Source of the DNA: Lycium barbarum
Lineage: Eukaryota; Streptophyta; Magnoliopsida; Solanales; Solanaceae
Assembly (NCBI RefSeq): GCF_019175385.1
Contig: NC_083344.1
Span: 64,604,782 to 64,668,781 of the forward strand
Direction of reading: 5' to 3'
DNA: 64,000 nt
Shown in pieces: positions 35,838-48,464 of this stretch (position 1 is the stretch's first letter; each line of letters begins with the position of its first letter). The notes below the pieces were generated by a model. That model made no database searches. It saw only the letters and a list, made by a program, of their open reading frames with translations, and was not told the origin of the DNA. The translations under genes were made by a program, and so were the position numbers.

Positions 35838-38172
35838 TGCCATGACCCAGCTAGGGGCCGCGACGGGTACCGGGGGCTAGCCACCGAGCACCGTTCGTGC
35901 TACTACTTATCTTGCTCATTTAATGGTCTTTTATCAACTTTATACTCAAATTGTAGGAAAATTATATTTTATATGGAAACATAAATACTTTTTAAATACA
36001 TTTTCCTCTCGGCCATCAAAATAATATATACATATAATAGCACCTCGTGAGACCATCTAACCCACACTGCGCATCTACGAGCCTCTATTGGAGTGCTAAG
36101 CATAAGGACGGGACAGGACCCCGTCATGCCCAAAAATACATATACATGAATGTACACAAAAGAATCGTCATAAGCACCTCCAAACAAAGGAGTGCTTTCA
36201 ATCAGCTGACGGCTACTACTGGTCTGGGTCGAGATCTCCTCCCTATATACCTGTGGGCATGATCACAGCGTCCAAAGAAAACAGACGTCAGTACGAATAT
36301 TGTACTGAGTATGAGAGGCATAAACAAGGAAATAGAACAATGATGTAAAGAAGATACTAATATGGAACATCAGAATCTAACTGTCAAGTATAAGAAAAAT
36401 AAGTCATACTGTCTTACTCATGCTCATCATCATATCATATATGCATAATGTATAAACTGCCCGTCCATATCAGATCGGTGTGATAATCATAACATGAGCC
36501 TGCGTCCAGGCCTCCCGCGTCCGGGGTGTCATCTCATGCCGCCCACTAGTGGTGTCTGCCCATGCCATTTGGCCATGGTGTATCGTATAGCTGCCCACCT
36601 TAGTGGTGACTACCCAGCCAACTAGGCGCGGTGTTATATCATCATCATACATGCTCATCGTAACATACTTATCATAATACACGCATAAGGCTTATGAACA
36701 ACTTTACTTTATCGGGGTGACGTAAGGTCGTGATCCCCCATTTTCATTATGAAGCAAGTATTGACATCCTGCCTCACCTTGAAGGAACTAACATATAAGG
36801 TGAGTGTGAGCAATAAATATCATCATGCCATTTTAGGATCATCATATCATATTTCTTATCTTATGTTACCATTCATAGATGTAGGCTTTTAGCTTTCCGT
36901 AATATAGGAACCCATGAAGAGGAGGCAAAACTATGCTATGAGATTCATGCCATTAGAAAGAACGGTCCAGCCTCACATACCTTTGTCGTTTAACTAAGCT
37001 ATCGCTTGCTCGTCCTCCTTCAATGCTCGTGTTTTCAACCTTCGAAAGGAATCGCATTAACATTAGTGAATCGTCTATAAGACCAGTTAACTATTTCTAG
37101 GGAAAATTGGGCGGCACTTCCTTTGGTTATACTACTTTTCCCATATTCTATATTAACTCCCAAACGCTCACAATATTGTATTCAACAATCATCATTTGTC
37201 TACATTTACCACATTCCACCATTTTTCTCTAATTTCTCCACATTTATGGGTTTTAGCTCACCATCACATTTTCTCATACATCACACCTATTTCATGATCT
37301 ACACGTCATTTATAACATATTTTTACTCCCAACTCATCAACATTCATAATGTAATCCAACTATCATTCAACTATGGCACTATTCACATTTTATGACCCAT
37401 TTACTACACTCTTCTATAATCCAAGTGTTTCAATGTATTAATGCTTCAATCATCATGAGAAGGTCATCGAACTTACCTTGGGAAGTGTTGGAACAAGCCT
37501 TGAGCAACAACACTCTTTTATGCCAAAACCCAATTTCACTTCCTTTGATATTTCTTTGTGTAGATGAACTTTGATAGGTTTCACACTCTTGATTTCATGG
37601 ATTTGGTGTTGTTGACCTTGATTTTCCTTTGATTCTCTTGAATTCTTGTGGATGAAGTGTTTTGGAGTATTCTAGAGAGTTCTTGAATTGTGAAGATAAG
37701 AAATGAAATAAAATGAGCTTGGGGTCCCTTATACTTAACTTAAAAATCTAGTTTTTGTGAACAGTAGTCGGGGTGTACAGTGGCCATAAACCCAGTTTAC
37801 GGTCCGTCCTTCATGACCGTATTTAAGCATATCATAAACAGAAAGGTTTGATGTAGGTCATGGTGGTTTACGATCACAGTTTACTGGCCATATTTCAATT
37901 TACGGTCCGTATTCTGAGTCGTATTTTACCATTTCAACATTTGACAGAAAGTTAAAGTTTTAATAGTTGGAAGACGATGGCACTTAACGGTTCGTAAATC
38001 ACTTTACGGGTCGTATTCTGTTTTACGACCACTGGGCCGAAATGCAAATCTGCAACCTTCGCGTTTTCAAAACTCATGGGTAGTCATTCCCTTCTTAGTG
38101 AAACATCGTACACTCATACTCTTCGTTGGTCTATTCATTGTATTGTCACGAAAAATTTTCCGAGGTGTAACA
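35838..38172 (-). repeat. 5' LTR of D (2,335 bp)
   Basis: Partner of 18456-20742. The plus-strand terminus reads TGCCATGACCC instead of TGTCACGACCC. Dyad at 36289-36307, hairpin array at about 36460-36640, palindromic-word cluster at about 37750-38040, TATA-like box near 37727-37736. It ends at the target copy GTGAG (38173-38177). Confidence 0.93.
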
Positions 38173-38541
38173 GTGAGGCCAGTTCTTGATCAAATCTGAG
38201 GGTGATCTCCTATCCATGCCATGCCACCTGAAGATTTTTCTTATTTTGGATATGTACTTCGTTTTGGATATTTATGATTATTTCAGGCAGTTGTTCATTC
38301 TTTCGACAGTTATGTTTTAGAGTCCTTGTACGGTGATTTTCGGATATTTGGGGTTGTAATAGTGAGGATTTTTGCTCTTTTATTTATTTATGGCATGACT
38401 AGACAGTTTGGAGATTTCTATCATCGTTATATCCTTGAATCTATTAAAATTGTTTAATTAGTTGATAATTGGGTAGGGGGATTGGTTCGCCCAGTAGGGG
38501 AATTAGCGTGGGTACCATTCAAAGCTATTTGGGTCGTAACA
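38173..38541 (+). repeat. 3' LTR of C1, segment 3 of 3 (LTR end)
   Basis: After the right GTGAG copy the C1 LTR resumes and ends GGGTCGTAACA. The C2 LTR has a comparable tail (GGTACC.., ..CTTGACA at 43064). Summing the three pieces gives a C1 LTR of about 2.26 kb. Confidence 0.75.
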
Positions 38542-39412
38542 ATGGATATATTACATGAGGAAAAGACTAGAATATTCCGCCACATATGCGTGGTAGGACA
38601 GTAATTGGTTTCAAAAATTTAGAGTCAGTTTGAGTGGCTATTAATAATGTTCAGGGGTGGTGCATTCATTTCAGGGCAGTGTTGTTTGGTTGGAACCTGA
38701 TGAATAGTGTTCATATCTCTAGAAGGACTTATGGGTTTCCAGTAAATCATTTTCACGGATTCGATGAGTTTCAGTTTGGATTTGAGGTACGATAGGTTTA
38801 CCGAGTTTTATCAAGGTTTGCGAGTGGACTTAAAGATATTCTACCAAGAGCAGCTATTCGGACAGATATAATAGTTTACGTCGATACTTAATAATAATAT
38901 AAAGGGGTACTTGGTTGTGAAAGTTCTTTAGAGTGATCGATAGTTTCCGACGGACTTGGCTCGACAAGTTATTCAGTGGTATGTTTCCTGCATTGTGGTG
39001 AAGGTTTAAGAAGACTTGGAACTAGCAGGGTTGACTATGAGTAAGATCTGTTTGATGGGATTGCTTAGAGTTGCTCCGATAAAGCAAGAATTCTTTTCTG
39101 GCAAGAGTAAGTCATGGTTTCGGGTTTGTCTTTGTGTGTATCTAAGAAATCGTGGTACAAAGAACTTGAGAAGGGTGAAAGAAAGGTTAGCGAAATCAGA
39201 GTATTATACCAGTTCAGAGTGGGTTTTTATGTCTAAAGGCTCATGCTGTTTGAGAATTATTTACGGGACCTATTGATCGTTCTCAGGGGTATGGCTATAT
39301 CGAACCAAAGAATTCCGATAAAGGCAGCTCTTTTATTCAGGGACCAGTTATGAGAGAAATCTGAATATGGGAATATGGAATTTGGGTCTTTTGGCTAAGT
39401 TAAAGGAATTGA
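38542..39412 (+). other. Unassigned stretch downstream of C1
   Basis: It lies between the C1 LTR end and an integrase remnant, so it is probably degraded internal sequence of element C2. No frame shows a recognisable RT or RNase H motif. Several short open frames (for example 39016-39276) have no family match I can name. Confidence 0.4.
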
Positions 39413-40374
39413 CTGATGAAGAGAGATATTGCAGATTTTATGCCTAAGTGGGGGAATTGTCAGCATGTCAAGTATGAGCACCAAAGACCTGGTAGGGTGT
39501 TTCAGAGGATGCCTATTCCCAAGTGGAAGTGGGAAAAGATTGCCATGGATTTTTTGGTGGGTTTTCTGAAGACCCTGGCCAAGTATGATTCAGTTTGGGT
39601 CATTGTTGACCGGTTGACTGAGTCTGCTCATTTCATTCCAGTTCTGGTTACTTACACTGCGGAGAAGTTAGCCAGGATTTACATTCGTGATATTGTGCAA
39701 TTACACGGGGTCCCTATTTCCATTGTTTCGGATCGAGGTCCCCAGTTTACTTCTAATTTCTGAAAGGCTTTCCAGATAGAGTTGGGTACTCAGTTGGACC
39801 TAGTGCATTTTTTCATCCCCAATCTGATGGTCAGTCCGAGAGGACTATTCAAGTGCTCGAGGATATGTTGAGAGTATGTGTCATTGATTTTGGAGGTCAT
39901 TGGGACCAGTTCTTACCCCTAGCGGAGTTTGCATAGAACAATAGCTACCATTCGAGTATTGATATGGCGTCGTTCGAGGCTTTGTATGGTAGGAGGTGTC
40001 GTTCTCTTATTGGGTGGTGTGATGCATTTGAGGTTCTCCGTAGAGTTGGCAACGTTGCCTATGCGTTGGCCTTGCCACCAGGACTGTCCAGTGTTCATCC
40101 GGTCTTTCATGTGTCTATGTTGAAGATACCATTCAGATGGTACTTACGTTATCCATCGGGATTCAGTGTTGCTCGATGAGAATCTACCCTATGTGGAGGA
40201 GCCGATAGCGATCTTCGATAGGAAGGTTCGGAAGTTGAGGTCCAAGGAGATTGCTTCTGTGAAGGTTCAATGGAAGCATCGTCCTGTTAAGGAGGCTACT
40301 TGGGAGATTGAACCTGATATGCGCGAGAGATATCCCCAGTTGTTCGCTGATTCAGGTACATTTTCCCCGTTCTA
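39413..40374 (+). pseudogene. Integrase-chromodomain remnant of element C2
   Basis: 39416-39763 encodes an integrase HHCC tail and core (WGNCQHVKYEHQRPG, MDFLVGF, VDRLTESAHF, IVSDRGPQF) and ends in a stop at 39761-39763. The frame then breaks through about 39800-39960. Near 40020 the protein passes directly from the CRSLIGW motif to FEVLRRVGNVAYALALP, skipping roughly 80-90 residues present in A2, an internal deletion. The chromodomain (DENLPYVEEPIAIFDRKVRK, EEATWEIEPDM-like, YPQLF) lies in another frame and ends at a stop near 40374. The remnant is clearly non-functional. Confidence 0.87.
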
Positions 40375-40416
40375 ATTCCTTGTTGCTCGAGGACGAACGA
40401 TTGCTTAATAGGTATC

Positions 40417-43064
40417 TGTAACGACCTGTTTAACCGTTACGGTACTTTTGACCTTGTTGACCTTTTTTTGAGGTTCATTAGCTAATATTAGACTTGCGGG
40501 GATGGGTGGTACGATTTTCGAAGTCATTGGATAAATATTAGATTGGTTTTTTGTGATAATAAACCTTAAAGAAAAAATGTTTGACTCTAAGTTGACTTTT
40601 GGGTAACCATACATTTTTTGAAAATTCGTCGATTCCAAGATGTCCGGATGGTCATTTGTGACTTGCGGGTATGTTCGGTTCGTTTCCCAATGCATTAAAA
40701 TGCGTTTTGGGACTTGGGTTGGAAAGTTGGTTTTTGGGTACTAGGGGTTGACTTGGTAAACGAGACCCCCGTCGGGAAATCTGAGGCTACGGGTGAGTTT
40801 GTAGCGCGTTTTTATGTGTGTTTCCATGGTTGTTTTATATCTATGGGGCCTCGGGTGATAGTCGAATTTCGTGTTGAGAATGGTCAAAAATAATAATTTT
40901 CTGGTGATTGGTGTCCGCCGCAGTGGCACCAGTAGCGCGGTAGCGGTATCGCCTTGGTGATAGCCTTGCCGTTATAGCGACTTAGTGTAATGTGGGGTGA
41001 CAGTCGTAGCAGTCATGTCACCATGGCAGCGGTTCCGCCGTAGAGGATTGCAAACCGTTGTAGTGGTCAACGGGGACTTAAATGCCTTAAATCCTTTTTA
41101 AGACCCTGTCACTTCTCATTCTTTACTCTCGGTTCTAGAGCAATTTTGAGAGCAAAACAAGAGATTCAGAGGCAATTCTTCATTGGGGTAAGTTCACCTA
41201 ACCCTAACATTATTTTATGATTCATAATCCACCTTAGAAACTCCCTACTTCATGCTAGAGTCTTCCCATAACATAATGATTAAAGAGGGTTTTTAGGGTT
41301 CTTTCTTGTATGAACTTTTGATTATCAAACCTCGATTTATTAATGGAATAAGCTTATATTAGTATGGGATTGATGGGTAATAGTTTTATAAACATGAATC
41401 CTTCATTATTAGTAACCAATTTATGAATTAGAGAGTTAGGGTTCATACCCAAAATTGGGGATTTCTCTTTAAATACGATTTTCGCTTAATGTTGAGTTGT
41501 TCTGGAAATTGATTGGTGGCTTTCCATCACTTAGACTTGAATTGCATGTTTCACTTTTGAATTTCCCGTTTTGCCCTTGTGGGCCCATTTCCCCAAATTC
41601 CATAGGCTTAAGTTGACCAAATTAAAAGCCTAGCAATATGGGTATTTTTCTTCATGATTTATAATCTAGATTACATTATAAATAGACCTTGAGTATTTGG
41701 AGGAATTAAAGGAAGGGAAAGGCGCTCACGTAATTTGTTTGGAATTCCTGTTCGGCACTCTAGGTAAGTTATGGCTTACCTTTTTGGTCAGAATCCGATT
41801 AGCGACTCGTATGTAGTACTAGGGAATTGTTGGAGACATCATGTAAACCTTAGAGTATGAAGTTTGGGATGAAATTCGTAGGTTGGTACTGTTGTGGGAC
41901 TTGTGTGTTCATGCTTGTGGCCTGTAGAATCCCTAGGTTTATGCTTGGCTTTTCTTATGTGAATTGGTGGTTTCTATGTCTTATAGGAGACTGGATGGAA
42001 GGAACAGATTCATGCGATACTTTTACTATGATGGCTATCCTTATATGACTTGACTGGAATCCATATGTTATTTATGACATTCTCATTGCATGACATACTT
42101 CTCATATACATGATATATCTGTCTTGATCTTCATACTAGGAGATGGTGATGACGGAGGTAAGTATGATTCATGCGACAATACTATATTTGCATAACCATC
42201 TTTATGTTGTGTGATACGGAATGGTTAGCAATGATATTGGATGGAGGAGTCATTCTAGGTTGTGTGATACGGAATGACGGTACATGGACTTAGCGGTCCC
42301 TAATGGGTCATGACTATCGAGAGGTGGACATCGTCCCCCCCGGAGCATGTGTGTATCATTGCATTGCATTGCATTCCATTTGAATACACATTATATGTTC
42401 TTATTATCATTTGGATTGATATTGATCATCGGTGATATTTGAGTTATTGGGTGATTATTAGGTTATGTTTGGATTCGTGAAATATTTCAGACATCGTTTG
42501 GTAATTGATTGTACTACTTTGACTTGTTTACTTGTATCTGTCTATGAGCATGATTATCTTTCCATTTCCTTATTTGCATGCGTGATCTAACTGTTGTCGG
42601 CCTATGATGCTTACTCAGTACCATGTTTTATACTGATGCTACCTTGTTGTACTCTTTTTATGAGTGCAGAGTACGCTATTGGAGAGACTTCCACCCCCTG
42701 TGACTGATCTCGAGGCCTGATTTACTAGCATCCAGGGTGAGCACTTGGAAGATCTGCAGCCCGGATGGCTAATCTTTCATTACTTGTCTTATTCCCATCC
42801 TTGAGATAATATTTCTCTATGAGACTATGTATTTAGACTTCTATGTATTCAGACTTCATCTATGTAGTAGCTCTTGTACGACTTAGACCAAATTCATTTG
42901 GGCATGTATTATTCCGCACTGATTATTACTTTTATGTTAGACTTATTTATATTATAGTTGGGAGCTGATTTTTTTATTTGTTTGGGTGTTGGTTAAGGGA
43001 CGGGTTCACCTACGAGGTGGGAAAATGGTAGGTACCCGCACGTTTCCCGAGTTGGGGCTTGACA
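40417..43064 (+). repeat. 3' LTR of C2 (2,648 bp)
   Basis: It starts TGTAACGACCTG, 42 bases after the chromodomain stop, and ends GGGGCTTGACA. A cluster of GTAGCGG/CCGC-type words lies at about 40915-41065. A weaker dyad cagta...tactg is at about 42615-42635, 450 nt from the LTR end. The related C1 LTR allows the boundaries to be set. No second LTR is in view. Confidence 0.8.
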
Positions 43065-45446
43065 ATGATATTTATGAATACATTAGCTTTCCGGTTATGT
43101 AAGTAATTCAATTTTTCCTAGTAAGTAAGATTTCTCAGAAGTGAGTCGAAAGATTAGTCATCAGTGACGTAAAATGCAAAAAATATTGCAAAAGAAATAT
43201 TCTTTCATGTTTCGCACATCAGGTAATGCTCGTGTCTAAAGTAAAAAATCACATTCATGTCCCACGCATCTATCATGCTTTTATACCCATGTCAATGTTC
43301 TAGCTTCTAAGTGATTTCCGAATATAATGTTGATTTTGATAATGATCGAGAAGGAAATGTAAGTGTTTTTAAAAAAAAAAAAACATTCAATAGAATCGAC
43401 ACATATCCCTTGAATAAAAGGAGAATTCCTAAGGTAAATGTCTTAGTTTTACTCCAATGTTATGCTATCTACGTTTTCACGTACTCGTACCCACGATCCA
43501 CTTCTTCAAGCATCCACTTATAGTGGTATCATAACAATGATGTTGATAGGCAATGATAAAAGTAAGTCAAGATGGATGTCCTACCCACGATTCTATGTGA
43601 ATTCGTGCTTATGTTCCTCTGGCTAATGTTTTATGATCAAAATGACAATATTCAATTATGAGGGTAGGTTATATGAGTAAAGGAGATGTCGGGCTAATGT
43701 TGAGTTTCCTCTCCAAGGGAATGAAACTATCTCGTAACTTGGCACAAAGGGTGCTCTTGCTTTCACTATGTACCTATGTGTTGTTTATGTTCAAAGTCAC
43801 TTTCTACTCATGTCTTAGGTGCTTGATGAATGAAGTATTCATGTTTATGATTCTTTCCCTCATGAGCTTTATTTTATGAAGATGGTGTTGACTTATAGTG
43901 ATAAGAGTAAGCTATGTTGAACCATGTCCCATTCTTTTAGTATATCTAAGTTCTAAAGGTAATTCTTTATTTCCGCCCTAGGTCCCTGATTACCCAAGAG
44001 TGAAGCCCACAATCGTACCCCATGCAAGTCAAACTTATGTCTTATTATTACTTCAATACTCATGAACTCATGACCAAATGCTAGAGTTTGTAACAACGAT
44101 GTACCCATGCAAATGTCATGTTGCTCATGTCCACATGCCTGATGTCATGCTATTCGCGTATTCACGTTTTATGCCATAATAATCATGTTTCCATGTACGC
44201 ATGTTCCATGTTAAGTCTTTTATGTTCTACGTACCCATGTCACGTCCACACTCTAAAATGAAGTGTCTCATAAGATTTGATAGCTATGATTCCTGTCCTC
44301 TCAATCCTTATGATTCACTCACGATAATGGAGTTGATGAATGAAAAGCAAGATAATCTAAGGTAGTCGCATCTAAGTTTTAGAGCGCACAATATAAGGTT
44401 CAAAATAATGTACGTTCCAATTTAAAAAGGAGTTCCTTTCATGTACGCAGTGGTACTTATTTCAAAAGTATTCTACTCAGACTTGACGTATTCATGTCAT
44501 GCCTATGCTCGAGCTTCATGTTATATGTTAGGATCCCATTCATGTTCTATGACTCATGCCTGTCTCATTAGTACCGAGTTACGCCATCATTGAAGGCCCA
44601 AGTCGTACTCTTATCTCATATGTCTGCCGTGGTAAATATACAGACATCTATGATTAAGTCTCTAAATGTTCATATCTGATCTCTGCTCAGCATTTAGATC
44701 TGATGTTGTAATGTTCATGTTTTCTGCATTCAGATCTTATGTTATGATATCCATGTTTTCACGTATTTAGATCTCATGTCAGTTCAACACTAGTGTATCC
44801 ACGTCGGCCAGTATTCATGTTCCATGTTTATGCTTCTCACATCCATGCAATCGTGTCAAGTTCATGCTCATGTTCCAGTACTCATGTCCTTCGTGCCTAC
44901 GAATAGTTTCTCAAATACTATGTATAATATTCATGTATTCACTCATTTTAATATATGTGTGTTCATGTCAGATCGGGATTCATGACAGTTAGTAGTCACG
45001 TATTCATGTCAGTTTAGTATTCATGTTAGCCACGTCCATGTTTCAGTTACCCTGTTATGTTATGCCACGCATATTATTATACTCTGTGAGGTTTGTGTTG
45101 TGCTCTGGTTAGCTGACAGGTGTTTGAGGAATGTTGGGATAGTCCTATCTACAAAGGAAACGTTGTCGAAATTTTTGTATAATTCCAGAGTTTGTCCCAC
45201 TTCTAGCCACGACCATCATTCGAGGACAAATGATCCATGTCTCATGATTCACGTTCATGTATTCACTACTCATGTCTCATGTTCCCATGTTCATGTTTTC
45301 ATGTAATAATGTCATTTCAGTCCCCATGTTCTATGTCACGTTTCTTCACGCTCATGTATTCATGCCATGTCCCTAAGTTCTTGCGTTAATCACATTCCTA
45401 GCCATGACCCATCATTCGAGGACGAACGATCCCAATAGGGAGATAT
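43065..45446 (+). other. Non-coding CATG-rich region, probably F interior
   Basis: No coding frame is recognised. From about 44020 to 45390 the sequence is crowded with CATG words (tcatgttcatgtattcatg-like). Around 45112-45190 it resembles the A-type LTR segment near 54560-54620 (GGGATAGTCC.., ACAAAGGAAAC). Two copies of an atcattcg-agga hairpin lie at 45215-45234 and 45411-45430. The second sits just before an LTR start, so this is likely the 3' interior of an old element F. Confidence 0.5.
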
Positions 45447-46020
45447 TGTAACACCTCGTACCTTCGGGCTGAGGTATGACCCTTATGATGGGAACATAAT
45501 GGAACCAAGATGAGGAGTATAGGAAGTGTTTCGAAAACCAATCAAGTTATAAGAAGAATCTTTGAGCAAAGTATAGTCGGAAGCTACTCTACGGGCCATG
45601 TTTTCAAAGTATAGGGAATTTGAGGGGAAAAAATGAAGTTGTAGCCCTTTGAAATACCTTTCTAATGATACATAGTGCAGCTCAAACAGTGCTCTATGCT
45701 AAGAGTTATGCCTATTTTACTAACGCTGGTCAGAGTAGAATTTTCAGATTTTGGGTTATGTTTTTTAGCCTTTTCTTACTTGAATTTAGGCTCCTTATTT
45801 TATTATTTTAGGAAGTAAAAACGTCCCTGACACTATTTAAAACCCTAAGAGACTATTTATTCTGCCTTCATCCCTAAAGAACCTACGCACTCCAATCCAT
45901 CAAGAACTGTAAGAAACTCATTCTTGCAATCAAGAAACCGTCAAGAGTTTGGTTTGGCGATCTAGTTTCCTATGATTTCCTCCAAGGTAAATCTTTTAAT
46001 CAAGAACCTTTGTATTCTAC
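45447..46020 (+). repeat. LTR start of element F, truncated by G
   Basis: TGTAACACCTCGTACC follows a pre-LTR hairpin (45411-45430), as in the other elements. The LTR is cut at 46020, where another LTR begins with TGTAACATCCCG. The rest of F is not in the window. Confidence 0.65.
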
Positions 46021-48239
46021 TGTAACATCCCGTAAATCCGAGTTAGGTGTGAATGTGTAAAAATCTAGTGTTAAGATGATATTATACCTATACGAATCCA
46101 TTCTTGATGAATTCGGGTAGAAGATGGTCGTTTTGAAGTCAAACCAACAATTGAAGTTCTTAAGGGCTGTTAAATTTGCCTAAGTTTTAGTAGGTCTGTC
46201 TTCTGGCCGATTTTCATGAACATGTATTACGAATTTGGAAAAACTTCCTTGATGAAAGTTGTAGATCTTTGAAATATATTTCCAATGGTAGGTCGCCCAG
46301 CCCGAGAAATGTTATGTACAAAAAGTTATGTCCATTTTACTGAAGGGCACAAAAGCTGGAGATTTCGCCCAAAGTACGCCCAGAAAGTACAGGACGTACT
46401 TTAAAGCACGAGATGTCCTTTTGGACATACTTCATCCATTCCTAACTGGTTTTTGTATCCTAAGTATGGGCTACAAGTATGGGACGTACTTCAAAGTACG
46501 GGACATATTTGTAGGTCGTACTTTCACCGTTTCTGGTAGAAAATTTGGGTTTAAAATGGGTATGGTCTTATTTTGTTCCCATTTTTTTTCATACTTCCAA
46601 ACCCTAAGCACGAAAATCATCCCTCCAAGTCTTTAAATCAAAGGTAAAAACACCCTTAACATTACTAATCTATTCTAACATCAAACCCATGATTCTTACC
46701 ATGATTCTTGTGATCAAAACCTAGGGTTTGAGAGCATAATTCTTCCTAAAGTGATTCAAGCTAGGGTTTGGGTGTTCTTCATTAGGAAAGTTAAATGTTA
46801 AACTTTGTTTGACATATGAAGGTATGTCTCTTTTAAAAATCATTTTTTACTATAAGGATGATTTGTATGTCTCTCTTTTTGAAAACTAATTTTGAATGAA
46901 AATCACTTTTGAACCTATTGTTAGAAGTATAAATTTTATTCAAGATTCTTTAATGAATGAAAGGAAAAGTAATCTTTTCATATTTCTTGAACTCTAATTC
47001 ATCTCTAAATGGTGGTTAATGTGTGTGAGGGGACAAACCCACATTAAACCTAGATTGTAACAAACCCTATATATGTATAAGATATTATGAATATTTTCCT
47101 GTATGAGAGATGCTTAATAATGATGGTTAAGAGGTGGTAATGAGATTCTTATTAATGAATTAAGACATGGAAATCTTTTGTAAAGGAGTTATAGGTTTTC
47201 AAAACATTGATTGGAATGACTTATTCTTTCGATATGGCATAATGAACTTTAATGTTTTTGATGGTGTGACTACTTTGAGATAAATTGTGAATCGGCTTCT
47301 ATGCCATGGACCTTGTTGTTGTGTTTGCCTTGCTATTCGGAAGGAAGAGTAGCCATTATGCTAGTGTATTAATTGCCTTGCTATTCGGGGGGAAGAGTAG
47401 CCACTTCCGGGTTCGCTACTTGGGGTGTATTAATGGCCTTGCTATTTGGGAGGAAGAGTAGCCACCGTGAATCAATATTCTGGTGTATTGTGCAGTGTTG
47501 TTGATATTGAGTTAGGCCTATTTAGGCGATTGTGATATCCATCTTTATTATGCAACTGGTATTTATGCCTGATCGATTTAAAGCATAATGGAAACTGGGA
47601 TTTTAAAATGGCTTGTAAACTGATTAACAAATAATATTAAGAATCACCAAGTGGAATAACCATTTTTATACTATCTTTTCTGGACTGATTTCTTTTTGTA
47701 TTATTATAATTTATTTTCATATTACTTGTTGTCCCCGAGGCACCAACTGAGTACGAATTACTCAGGTATACCATTGTTGTTTTTGATGCTATGTTAGGTA
47801 ATGAAGAAGAGCGGGCTCTTGATTCTTTAGGCGCTTAGGAAGGACTTGATGTTGCTGCTGATTTGGTGAGCCCACACGTTCATTCATGGGACACCCTATT
47901 TATTCGTTCATTTATTATTAGTTTTTGGGCAGTGTCCCGATGAGTCAAACTATTATCTCTTTGTCCTAGAAGCTCTATAGTATACATTCTTGTGGGTAGT
48001 TGTTGAGTTATTGATTAACTCTTAGGCACGTTGTTATGTTTGACAAATATTGATTACTAAAGACTTCCGCTGAATCAATTCATATATGCATGATTTGTTT
48101 ACCTTTATTTTGTAAACTGTTGGAGGTGAAGGTTGAACCTGGTGGGTTCAAGTATTATTATAATGTTGTTTAGGTTCTTCCGATGTTGTTCATGACGTCG
48201 GATGCCGGTCACGTCTAGGGTGGGTTTTGGGGCATGACA
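46021..48239 (+). repeat. 5' LTR of element G (2,219 bp)
   Basis: It starts TGTAACATCCCGTAAATCC and ends TTTTGGGGCATGACA, immediately followed by a PBS. It holds a GTACTT/AAGTAC palindrome cluster at about 46370-46530 (cgtacttcaaagtacg at 46485-46500). Three copies of a gccttgctattcgg...gagtagcca hairpin unit lie at 47327-47355, 47374-47402 and 47436-47464. The dyad variant ctgagtacgaattactcag is at 47747-47765. Confidence 0.88.
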
Positions 48240-48243
48240 AGCT

Positions 48244-48255
48244 TGGTATCAGAGC
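48244..48255 (+). promoter_or_regulatory. Primer-binding site of G (initiator tRNA-Met)
   Basis: TGGTATCAGAGC lies four bases after the LTR end, the same PBS as in A2, B, D and E. Confidence 0.92.
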
Positions 48256-48464
48256 CTAGGTTTAAATACGTCCTTGGATTATTGTCGGTGTCTGTGGGGC
48301 TGTGTCTAGTGGAGTTTTCCTTGTGCAGCTTGATCACCTGCATGACCGAGAAACTCCCAACACATTTTAGGTGTTTATATTCTTCTTGATTCTAGATTGT
48401 GCTGTAGAGCTTAAAGTCCTTTTAGGATCGTTCTAATTCGCTCGTTAATTCATGCCTTGCAGAA

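Larger units (their letters stand above)
18456..38172 (-). mobile_element. Element D: Ty3/gypsy chromovirus, interrupted by E
   Basis: Paired LTRs (18456-20742 and 35838-38172) are bounded by a perfect target-site duplication GTGAG (18451-18455 and 38173-38177). On the minus strand: 5' LTR, PBS, gag-pol (35633 to 30879), 3' untranslated part, PPT, 3' LTR. Element E sits in the 3' untranslated region of D, splitting it at 20921/30828. Without E, D would be about 9.8 kb. The D coding region is heavily degraded, so D is clearly older than E. Confidence 0.94.

Noticed and set aside
46328..46636. 102-codon ORF
   Set aside because: It lies in the U3 part of the G LTR. The apparent repeats in the protein come from the GTACTT word cluster.
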